Source: Amyelois transitella
Taxonomy: Eukaryota; Arthropoda; Insecta; Lepidoptera; Pyralidae
Assembly: GCF_032362555.1 (NCBI RefSeq)
Contig: NC_083516.1
Span: 4,117,001 to 4,181,000, forward strand
Length of the DNA: 64,000 bases
Direction: 5' to 3'
Shown: positions 43,699-53,900 of the stretch, in pieces
Layout of the letters: each line of letters starts with the position of its first letter
How positions within the stretch are numbered: position 1 is the stretch's first letter
Notes under the pieces: generated by a model
What the model saw: the letters and a program-made list of their open reading frames with translations, nothing else
What the model was told of the DNA's origin: nothing
The model's database searches: none
Program-made: the position numbers and the translations under genes

Positions 43699-46600
43699 TT
43701 AGACGCGGGCCTGTGTGCCCTGTTGAGGCAACATGACCACCGTATTGGTGGCCGGGGCCGGCTGCGTCTGTTCCCCGGGCGGAGTCTCCGGCTATAGGAG
43801 GAAAAATATTATGTTAATATAAAAAAAGCAATACTTAACGAACTTATGTAACGAACGCGTTCACGTGAATTACACAGAAATGTAAAACAGTGATCACAGG
43901 AGTGAAAAAATTGTGATGTAGTGTTACTTACAACAAATATTTTAATAAGCAAATAGTCTGTGCATCTGCAGACATTTCTGTCTGACAACTGAATCATATT
44001 TATTTTGTAACATTGTATATGTATCGGTCATTGGTTGAATGCCCGAGTCACGTGGTTTTTGGTTAAAGTACTGTGTTACAGCTTTTATAGTTGGGCAGCA
44101 GGGTGAAGTAAGAAGGCGTAAACACAGATCCCTCGCCGGAGATCCTTTAGCATCGAAATATTTGGAGTTTTTAGTAGTATTAGCTGGTTTAACAGTACCC
44201 ATTGATGGTATTGACATTACTGAGCCCTCGCTAATAATCGACTAAGGATAAACAGTATACAAGTACTTACAGTAGTGATAGCTGGTTCAGCCGTGGCCAT
44301 CAATGTGGCTGCGCGGTAGGATGGTGGGGGAGTCTGCTTGACGGCCTCTTCGTAGTCGGGCAGGAGGCTGGAGTAGTCCGGCGCGGGCGCAGGTGCCGAG
44401 TAGGGCGGCGCGGGCGCAGTCACCAGCCCCTCGCTGGAGATCACGAACGGCGTGAGGCTCTGCAGCGCGTGCGCACGCATCGTCAGGTACTTGTAGCACC
44501 GCCACACCACGTTGATGCAGTAGCCCTGTAGAAAAGAAATTGTAATTTTAGGACGTTAGAAAGTACTGTTTAAAAGAAGTAAACGAATCACTAAATATTT
44601 GTACCTAAGGGTTTGTGAAAATACGGTAAAGATCTATTCCCACATACTATCGATATCTGTTGGACTCTGACCGAAAGAAGGTCTGGTCAATTACCTAATG
44701 TATGTGAAAGAAAGTTTTTAATCGCAGTTCAATCAATGATGTTGTCAACAATAAATGAACAATCCGGCACAGGTACCAGTTAACAATGAAAGGCAACAGT
44801 TACACTATAAAACATTACAGAGAAGCTAAAAGAAATACCTTCAGCAGCACGGCGAGGAGGAAGGCAGAGAGCACGACGAGCGCCAGCGCGGGCGCCGGCA
44901 GCTGCAGCAGCTCGGCGCGCCACGGCACTCGCCGCGTCTCCGCCACCAGCCGGTGGATGGAACGGAGGTAGCATAGGTAGCCTGTGGCTGTAAGCCTATA
45001 ATAAAACATACAGTTTAAGTACCAAATATGTAGGATACAACCAGCACCAACGCTACGAGGTAAGATACTTTAAGTATCAATGTCTCACTTTCATCTTTAC
45101 AAGTTTCTAGTTGTAACTTCTTCTTGTAGGCTTTTTGGCCAGTTTTAAGAGGTTGGTAAACTATATGTTTGTACAATACTTTACTTTACTAGTGTATTCA
45201 AAGAATTGCAAACATGCTGCAAAATAAATAAGAACTATTTTATAAAACTAGCGGCCTGTCACGGCGTCGGCCATAGCATTTTAACAGTGAAAGAATTTTT
45301 ATGATCAACTAGTATTCCCAAAAATTACTCCCTATAACAAACAATCAAGTTACAAACTTTGCCTCTTTATCATATTAGTATGGATAAAAAGTATAGTCAG
45401 AATATGCTATGAAAATAAACTCTTATCAATAAATTTAAAACAACTTCTTGAAAAATCATGTAGGTAATGTAATATTCATGTGATTGTGAAATCTGTTGAT
45501 GAAACAGCATTCACAATATCAAATTTATGAAATCGAATACATGAATGAAAATTTTTATAAGAAATAAAGATTTTAATAGATGAATGATATGATGAATATT
45601 AAGATGTAATCATGAATGAATATAATGTCTTAAAGAAATATGATTTGTGGCTACAGTCATTTCAAGACTGTTGGCTCTGTCTACCCCGCAAGGGATATAG
45701 ACGTGACCATATGTATGTATGTACGTAAGAAATATGATTATTAAAAACTACAATTCTCATTTTAAACAAAAGCAGTAAATGGAATTTCAGAAAAAATATA
45801 CTACTATGAGGAAAATTGCTTAGGTTTTTTTCATGCTCAAGTACAAGTGTTATGTAGCCCAAAATTGTTAATATTATTTTAAGGTTTGGCATGTTCTTAC
45901 TTTGATAAATATCCTGGTTAACTCTGTTCACTATTCAAATATTAACAATGCTAAAACTCACACAGTGATAGCAAAGTCGAATATCTGCAGACAGAAGAAC
46001 GGCAGCAGATGAGCTGGCTTGCCACGGGCCGCTCCGTAGATCAGCATGAGCGTGATGGTCAGGGTGCACACTGTAACCAGTGCACCCACATCCACATCAT
46101 CTATAGTACACGGGCAATTAATTATTATAACATTTGCTGCCAATTAATATTAGTCTTATGGACTTAGGCTATATTTTTTAGATATACTGCTGGAGTCTGT
46201 GATCCTTGTTTTTTGTATTAAAATAAATGTATGAATTTAGAGGTTCAATAATTTTACAGTATACTAAAGAACTTATAAGTGAACAATTTCTTGAAAAATT
46301 TAACTTCCTTAATCTAAATATCTTGGATTGTAAACACTTGCCAGTTACGGTATATAGGATCATTTTTGATTGTAAACACCTGCCACTTACGGTATATAAG
46401 ACCATGATCTCGGGGTTGAATGGAATGTTGGGGGTATGAGCTAGGCGGTGCCTCTACATTAGAGAGAGGAGTGGGCATCACATTGTTTGGTTTGCCAACA
46501 TCACTCCAGTCTGCTATGGGTGACCCATCACGCTCCAATTCATCCAACAAGCGAGGATCACGCACTATAGCAGCCAGGAAACCCAAAGCTACAAGGTGCA

Positions 46601-47350
46601 GCATCTATAATAAAAATATTAGGAATGAATTGAAACACATTTTGAATAATATTAAATACCTATGTGGTAAACTGAATATTTTTTTTATTAGAAATAAAAA
46701 TAGGTTTATTTTCAAAATAGGATATAAGGTATCAGTTATTGACATCAACATCAGCCTATTATATCTACTACCCCTTCCAAAGCACATGTGTAGAAGTAGA
46801 TATGGTATTGTTTTTGTTCTACAAGTATTTGCTTGTTTATATTCTAATTAGAATTTAAAACATTTCTTTGGTTATTACTGGGTTTCATCCTTACAATTCA
46901 TTATTTTTGTATAATTAATGTTTAAAGATAAAATAGACAATAAAAAATTGTGATTATCATATTTTGACTAAAGATTAGGATCTCAAAATTATTTCAGTTG
47001 GGAGCCTTCTTAGAATAAAATTTAAATCTTGTCTCCAATTTATCAGTGATAAATTTATCACACAAAGCAATAATATTGGCTATTACTTTTATCTTACAAC
47101 ATATTAGTCATTATGACAAGAAAACATAGTTACAGGCATTTGATATTTGGTTTATTAATACAATATTGAATGATGATCAAATTGGTTACCTATCAGCATC
47201 AGTGAATCATTTGAGTTCCTTCCTTTGAAAAATTATCCTACTTACCAAGTGCCATGTTCCAAGTAAGATTGTACCCGTGCGTACATGAAGACAGAATAAG
47301 CAGCGCCACTCACTGTTGCGGTCGCCTCCCAATTTGGGAAACCTCAGCAT
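43699..47350 (-). CDS. LAPTM4: Lysosomal-associated transmembrane protein 4-like
   Basis: This is a four-pass late endosome/lysosome membrane protein; vertebrate LAPTM4 proteins bind Nedd4-type ubiquitin ligases and affect sorting and mTORC1 signalling. Exons: 47246-47350, 46391-46604, 45962-46100, 44839-44995, 44271-44525, 43699-43791; 320 aa, human LAPTM4A 233. Conserved: CLFCLHVRTGTILLGTW (human CCHVRTGTIILGTW), YGAARGKPAHLLPFFCLQIF, and YCINVVWRCYKYL. The cytosolic tail carries APPYSAP, LLPDYEEAVKQ and TPPPSYRAA, so PPxY-type and tyrosine sorting motifs are present. The loop after the first membrane segment and the tail are longer than in vertebrates. The exon-2 donor is duplicated 42 bp downstream. 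Divergent to LAMTOR4. A single-copy LAPTM4A/B/5 ancestor type; subfamily not resolved. Confidence 0.92.
43942..44217 (-). other. Open frame of unknown nature inside the last LAPTM4 intron
   Basis: This is a 91-codon frame, MSIPSMGTVKPANTTKNSKY to LQMHRLFAY. It cannot be joined in frame to the preceding LAPTM4 exon with the acceptor GGGCTCAG, because that phase meets TAA at once. The opposite strand is also open (44039-44245). It may be a repeat or chance; no family recognised. Confidence 0.2.
45245..45400. repeat. Helitron-like or other repeat scrap
   Basis: AACTAGCGGCCTGTCACGGC at one end and ATATTAGTATGGAT at the other resemble worn ends of lepidopteran Helitrons in reverse. Intron of LAPTM4. 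Confidence 0.35.
45660..45725 (+). repeat. SINE 3' fragment
   Basis: GACTGTTGGCTCTGTCTACC, CGCAAGGGATATAGACGTGA and an (ATGT)n tail; only the last 65 nt of the family remain. Confidence 0.65.
46326..46405 (-). repeat. 38-bp direct duplication covering the LAPTM4 exon-2 splice donor
   Basis: 46326-46363 and 46368-46405 match at 34 of 38 positions, with a 42-bp period. Each copy contains TATACC|GTAA on the minus strand: the first in transcript order has GTAAGT (exon end 46391), the second GTAACT (after 46349). Confidence 0.85.
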
Positions 47351-48495
47351 GTTGTGATCTGCCTCAAACAGATTAGATTTACTTCAACCTGTAAGTAAAA
47401 ACAAGTTTTGACTAAGAAATTTCACTATATATACAGTTTTATTTTGTGCAACAACTGCTAAGTATTAACAAATCGCATTAGTACGTAATGGTAACGTATG
47501 TCATTCAATAATATCAATATTATAAAGTACTGCATTGTAAATTTTAATACATTTTCGTGAAATTATTTAGTAACGCAGAATCCGTGTTAAATAAATTATA
47601 GAAAATAAAGGCCACTTACCAATTTAGAACCCCAAATATATAAGTTAAACCAATTGATTTCTACAAAGATTCTCACAATTTCACAACATAAACGTAAATG
47701 ACCAAATGACGTATGTGAATGTCATCTCAACCAGTAAGTAAACGTCAATGAAGTTAGTGAAAGTCGATCAAAAGTATCGATATCGATTTCATATATTAAA
47801 CTTGTAACACACGTAGTTATATTGTGTTAGTTTAGCGATAGCCGTTTGTATGACTGAATTGAGACGGGCTGATCCATTTACAATAAGAATGTTCATAAAA
47901 AAATCGGGAGAACAAACATTGAAACAGATTTTATTTTTCTCACTGAATAAGAAGGCGCTCAGCAAATATCTGAGAGAAGCAACGGTAACCCTGGCAGTAT
48001 CTCTTTTAAGTTTATGACCTTCGGATAGGTTTCTTACAAAACGTATTGCTATTGCAATACAGCGCGGGAATGCTGCCTGTGTGATGGAAAAAAAATATTA
48101 TACATATAATATTTTTTTTTTGTTTGTAGTTAAGGAATTTGTCTTTATTTTTATTAGGTAGATTTGGGTAGGTTGAATATTATTATAGTTCAGAAATTGT
48201 AATAATCTTCTTTATCATAAATCATATTTTGATGACTTATGTTTGGTACATTTCATCATAGACTGTCAATATCAGTTAACTGTCAAGTTAAGTCATCATT
48301 CAGGGCATGCGATGGCACGTCAGACATGTCATGTGTCATGTCATTTCAACAGAAATATTAAAAGATTAAACGAAACGAAGGAGTGATATTATTTTTTTTC
48401 TCGCTATTGAGGTAAATTATAAAAAACAAATGTGTAGGTTGTAGTATTGCTTATGCTTATTTTTGTAACTGAATTGTGTTTAACTTGCAGCTATA
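47351..48495. promoter_or_regulatory. Divergent upstream region, LAPTM4 and LAMTOR4
   Basis: 1145 bp lie between two oppositely transcribed lysosomal genes. A likely LAMTOR4 5' UTR exon ends at 48411 (GAG|GTAAAT) and splices to an acceptor at 48490 (TTGCAG), 5 nt before the ATG. No exact CLEAR box (GTCACGTGAC) was found; GTCATGTGTCATG near 48325 is only loosely similar. Confidence 0.45.
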
Positions 48496-48874
48496 ATGGA
48501 CAAAATCCCAGATCAAATTGGTTATCTGGTGTTAACGGAAGACGGAGCCGTCCTTGAATCGGGTGGTGAGCTTGAAAACGATGAACGTGTTGCTACAATA
48601 ATAACTGATCTTATCAGTTTGTCTAATAAGTACGTTTGTAATTAGTTTAACTAACGCGGTGATGTGTTTAAAAAAACTTTTCAAGCCATTTCAATAAAAA
48701 TTATATTTTTTCAGAGTGGACCCAGTGGCTTTTGCTCCTAATGAACAATTCAAGAAGATTTCTATAACTTATGATGATCATTGGTTTGTTATTTGTATTT
48801 CCAATAAGAAGATTTATGTGGTGAAAAGAACCATTCCCATATCAGTCCTTGATGGAAATACAGTAAATGTTTGA
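48496..48874 (+). CDS. LAMTOR4: Ragulator complex subunit LAMTOR4
   Basis: This is a roadblock-fold subunit of Ragulator, which anchors Rag GTPases and mTORC1 on lysosomes. Coding exons: 48496-48629 and 48715-48874, 97 aa; human is 99. Conserved: [20 protein letters not shown] then ELENDERVA (human [26 protein letters not shown]), and [10 protein letters not shown] near the end (human RVFVVKRQN). A noncoding 5' exon probably ends at 48411. The stop codon at 48872-48874 is only 23 nt before the RFT1 ATG, leaving no room for a separate terminator and promoter. Confidence 0.94.
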
Positions 48875-48897
48875 ACTTTTAGGTAAATATTGCAAAC

Positions 48898-50577
48898 ATG
48901 GGGCGTAATCTTTTGATGAGTAGTTTGGAAAATGCATCCTTCAACATTATTTTCCAAATTCTATTTCGCTGTATAACATTTATTATAAATGCTTGGGTAA
49001 TCAGAAATGTGGGGCATGAAGTATTAGGCATTATGAATGTAAGGTTACTTCTGCTAGAAAGTACAATACTGTTTCTCAGTCGTGAGCCTTTCAACCGTGC
49101 ATGTATGGGACAAAAAGATGAATTAAGTTGGACACATATAATAAATCAGATTTGGCTTTCCATGCCTATAAGCTGTGTTTTGTCTCTTATCTTTGTTTAC
49201 ATCTGGTTAAATTGGCTGCCATTGAGCAGTCCAGAACACATTTCCCAGTACACATTTGGTTGTTGGAGTGTCGCCCTATCTTGTGTATTGGAGCTTTGTG
49301 GTGCCAATTTGGTACTAATTGCTCAGCTTTACTGTTTCATAAAACTGAAGGTTGCCCTTGACACTTTATATATTTTTATAAGATCAGTAATATTTGTCAC
49401 TATTATTGTATACAACAGATCACTTGCTCTTATTGCATTTTCTGTGGCACAAGTTGCAAGCATTGGCATCATAGTAGTCTGCTATTATATTTTCTTTTAT
49501 TGGTACATAAACAATAAACCACTATATGCTAAAGGTGCACTAAAAAGCAAGTTCGTACCAGATAGAATTTTGCAACAGTTGTATAATAATATGGATGATT
49601 TTCAATTCACATCATTGACAGATTTCTTCCCTAAATATTTGGGATCTGTTAATTCTACATTCAATAAAAAATTAAATACTCTTACTATAAGTTTTGCAAA
49701 GCAAGGTATTGTGAAGCAGTTGTTGACAGAGGGAGAGAAGTATGTGATGTCAGTGAGCCCTGTCATGTCTTTTTCTGAACAAGCTACATATGATGTAGTG
49801 AATAATCTGGGAAGCTTGGCTGCCAGGTTTATTTTTAGACCTATTGAGGACAGCAGCTATTTTTATTTCACACAGATGGTGAGTAGAGAACTACCTCTCC
49901 ATAAGCAAGACCAACATAAAATTCAAGAGTCTTGTACAGTACTTTCTCAAATTTGCAAAGCTGTGGGCTCAATAGGGTTGTTGGTATTAGTATTTGGACA
50001 AAGTTATTCACAGACTTTGCTGACGTTGTACGGGGGCGAGGCATTTGTTGCAAGTGGGCTGCCAGTGCAGTTGCTCCGGAGTCACTGCCTGGCGATAGTG
50101 TTGCTGGCCATCAATGGCATCACAGAATGCTACACTTTTGCCACAATGACAAGTGCAGAACTGAATAAATACAATTACTGGATGGTTTTCTTTTCTATAT
50201 GCTTTCTAATATTATCTTATGGTTTGACATATATTTTTGGCCCTGTAGGGTTTATTGTTTCCAATTGTATAAATATGTTTGCTAGGATTATGCATAGTAT
50301 ACATTTTATAAACCATAAATATAAAGACACTGGCTACAAGCCACTGGAAGGACTGAATGTTGGCAAGATTTTCCTTTTGACTTTGTTTATTGCTGGGTGT
50401 GTTTGTAAAGTTTCAGAAAACAAATTTTCTAAAAGTTCAGTTATTTTACATATCGCAATTGGAGCAGTGTGTGTGTTTTGTGTGCTTCTTGCCTGGGGTT
50501 ATGAAAACAGGAAACTTGTCATAAAAACGTATAAAAAAATTATGAATGTACAAGATAAAAAAATATCTAGTGACTAG
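48898..50577 (+). CDS. RFT1: RFT1 homolog, ER multi-pass protein of N-glycan precursor assembly
   Basis: RFT1 is needed after Man5GlcNAc2-PP-dolichol is made on the cytosolic ER face; whether it is the flippase is debated. The single open frame gives 559 aa with no intron; human RFT1 is 541. It begins with SLENASFNIIFQILFRCITF, and has the family block SREPFNRACMG, followed by many membrane segments. LTLYGGEAF and NGITECYTFATM match family motifs in the C-terminal half. An acceptor-like TTTTAG at 48877-48882 just upstream of the ATG could let RFT1 be reached by splicing from the LAMTOR4 5' exon. Polyadenylation signals AATAAA lie at 50583 and 50650-50659. Confidence 0.95.
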   Translation: MGRNLLMSSLENASFNIIFQILFRCITFIINAWVIRNVGHEVLGIMNVRLLLLESTILFLSREPFNRACMGQKDELSWTHIINQIWLSMPISCVLSLIFVYIWLNWLPLSSPEHISQYTFGCWSVALSCVLELCGANLVLIAQLYCFIKLKVALDTLYIFIRSVIFVTIIVYNRSLALIAFSVAQVASIGIIVVCYYIFFYWYINNKPLYAKGALKSKFVPDRILQQLYNNMDDFQFTSLTDFFPKYLGSVNSTFNKKLNTLTISFAKQGIVKQLLTEGEKYVMSVSPVMSFSEQATYDVVNNLGSLAARFIFRPIEDSSYFYFTQMVSRELPLHKQDQHKIQESCTVLSQICKAVGSIGLLVLVFGQSYSQTLLTLYGGEAFVASGLPVQLLRSHCLAIVLLAINGITECYTFATMTSAELNKYNYWMVFFSICFLILSYGLTYIFGPVGFIVSNCINMFARIMHSIHFINHKYKDTGYKPLEGLNVGKIFLLTLFIAGCVCKVSENKFSKSSVILHIAIGAVCVFCVLLAWGYENRKLVIKTYKKIMNVQDKKISSD

Positions 50578-50582
50578 CATAC

Positions 50583-50690
50583 AATAAAACTTTTGTAAAT
50601 TTAAATATAAAACTATTTATAAGATTGTCAATATAGTTACTGTGATGGAAATAAATAAATATAACTGTTAACATTGTAAAGCATTTTATT
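50583..50690. terminator. Facing polyadenylation signals of RFT1 and CCZ1
   Basis: AATAAA at 50583 and 50650-50659 on the plus strand faces TTTATT at 50685-50690, a minus-strand AATAAA about 250 nt past the CCZ1 stop. The layout mirrors 10472-10506. Confidence 0.5.
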
Positions 50691-50942
50691 TATATACTTC
50701 TGTTAATAGAATTGATTTAAACATTTGATTATCATAATATACATAATTTGACACAAAAAAAGGCCTGCCTTTATAGTATTAACAATAGGGTATGTAGCTT
50801 TGTATAATTGTTTATGAATTCAAACACTATCAAATAGTACCAATTCGACAGTCGAAAAGGTTTTAAATTATTAAGAAGTTCAAGAGATTGGCAATTATTT
50901 GAATACATACAGTCTTGATCACAATCAACAGCAATAACATTT

Positions 50943-53900
50943 TCAAATAGGGTAAAAGAAAACACCTTTCATTTGCGATTCACATATTCGTTTGACTTCA
51001 TCTGAAATAAAATATTTCATAACATTATTCTTTACTTTGCATAATGTACACGCCACTGTTTGCGTTCGCAAAACACAAATAGCAACAAAATAACATTATT
51101 ATCTCAATTATTTTTTCAATTTCCTTCGTCATTCGACTTTTAATTAAATAGATTTTGCCCGCAACTTCGCCCGCGCAAATTTAAAAATTTTACTTTCACG
51201 CGCGATTTAGCTCTATCTATAAAAGAATACAGGTTTTTCGCAAATCCCACGGGTTTTTACCGGGATAAAAAGTACGTAAGGATGTAGTAAGTCAAAAATT
51301 GGTTCAAGATTGGTTAAGTAGATAACACGTGAAGCGACAACAAATAAACAGCTTTTCTTTAGTATTTATAGTATTAGCTGGAATATGACTGTCATTTTTA
51401 AGTATCACAGCAAGTGAAGAAACTATAAATTTATTCGGTTAACAATTGTGGCGGTTTCAACCGAGAATAACTAGTCTCATCATACCTATTTTATTCTGTA
51501 CTCTTTGTTTTAAAACGTATCTATAAAAGGACCAAAGAAGTAGCACTCACCAGATATTTCCTTTAGAGTCGCATTCTTTTCTTGAATAACTACGTAAAAC
51601 TCTCTCTCATTTGATATTTTCCCCGTGACCCAATATTCATCAGGTATTTTAATTATGATTTCTCCATATTTGCCTAGACTGAAAACAAAAAAAAAATCAA
51701 TGAAGTAATGTTGGAATTACAGTAGACAAATTTAAAATAACGGATTACTTTTAGCTGTATTCGATATTATTGTTGCATCTATTAAATACTTAATTAAAAG
51801 CAACAAAAAAAAATGTAATCAAACCTTTTCCTGTCACAATGTATGCCTGCTATCGTACTCAATACCTCTGGTTTGACCGCCGCCGATGGAACTAATTTGT
51901 TTGTGGGCGGCTGAAAAGTATCGAGTCATTTAATTATAGATTTATAGGACTAGATTTAAGGATATTTCATAAGCATATGAAACGAAGATGCTAAAACTGG
52001 TCTGACACTTACGTAGTTCATAAGTATTTTTTGATCTTACCCATGCTCAGTAAAGAAGATGCATATTATTATATAACTTTGATAACCTAAGAAAATGCTT
52101 ACTATAACTTTTATATAGTTTTATATACAAAGTAATATTTTACTTACTTTTTTGTATTGGTGCCGTGTGGTTCCCGGCACCAATACAAAAAAGAATAGGA
52201 TCACTCCATCTCTTTCCCATGGATGTCGTAAAAGGCGACTAAGGGATAGGCTTATAAACTTGGGATTCTTCTTTTAGGTGATGGGTTAGCAACCTGTCAC
52301 TATTTTAATCTCAATTCTATCATTAAGCCAAATAGCTGAACGTGGCCATTTAGTCTTCAAGACTGTTGGCTCTGTCTACCCCGCATGGGATATAGACATG
52401 ATCATATGTATGTATGTAATATTTTACATATCTTTTGAACTTATTATAGCTGTATTTTCCAACTATACTTACAGACGTTTTGAACGCTAAATTGAGCCTA
52501 TTGAAGTAGACGAATTTGTGGTCGCTTGCAAGATGGGCCGTCTGTAATGCATGAAGTGTGCATGTCTCACTTATCGACGAAGCTATGCTGTACAGCTGCG
52601 GACCCATGAACGCGTCCAGAGACCGGAATGTCTCAATATCCAGGGTCGTGTTTACTGAAATATTAATTATAATATTTAAGAAATTTATTTAGTGTTTGGA
52701 ATTGCCACAGTCGAGCGTTCTGTCCGCTCTTTACCTGTGGTGCATGCACCCATCCAATATACATACATACATATGATCACGTCTATATCCCTTACGGGGT
52801 AGACAGAGCAAACAGTCTTGAAAAGATTGATAGGCCACGTTCAGCTGTTTGGCTTAATGATAAAATTAAGATTCGAATAATGATGGAATGCTAGCCCATC
52901 GCCTAAAAGAAAAATCCCAAGTTTATAAGCCTATCCCTTCCAAAATATCCATCCAACATGTAGGTTTATTCCACTTGGTCCCTGGGTAAATACATATTTG
53001 TGTCATACATGACACAAATTGGCATACGTAAAATTTTCACATGACCATGAATAATTCACATAAACCTGTCACACTTCCCAGTATGTCTCCTATCTCGGGT
53101 ATGCTGGAAGAGATTTCTTTTGAAATAAGTAGAGCCTATGCAATTCTGTTTCATGTGTTTATCATTGCCGATGTTTTCTGTGTACATAAATTAGTTAATA
53201 AAAAATAAATATTTAATTTTTTTAACTACCTCGTCTATATTATTTTCTGTCTATGAAATTGTATTGCATGGTGTTACGACGAAGGAAAAACAAAACATTG
53301 ATTTGCAAATTCAAGCAACTGGATGTATTGCCATGATAAATGAACTACATGTAATGTCGTTTCGTGTAAGAGTCTCCTCTGGAATCATGGTGTTATGATG
53401 ATGCCTTCGCAACTGAGACTCACGCCAAGAGGATAATTTATATGAACCAAATTTCTGTACAGTTTTCTTACCATCAATACTAAAAGAAATGGTAGCGCTC
53501 AGAGTTCTATAAACCACCAAGTAATACTGCCTAGTCTCTGTGTCCTCTTCCCGCATCAGGAAGACTTTGACCAGTTTATTGAGGTCTTCTTTATTGCGAA
53601 TTCCTTCAGCTGGACTGATGAATCTGCCGTGTTTTTGGGCGGCAGTCACTGCGTCTCCGTGTATTTCCTTTTCTACTTGTTTTGGGAGCAAAGTTTGAAC
53701 TAAATACTTGTACAATGTGAGCATGTCTTCATTTGAGAGGGCATTCCTAAAGGCATTTTAAACATAAGTTATTTGAAATTGAAATTATCTCACATAGCTG
53801 ATAGTGGCCTTAACTAAAAGTAAATGTTACTCCTGAAGGTTTAATTAAAAAATCGGTAATTTTATCAATTATTTAAATAAGATTATAATTTTGTGAATTT

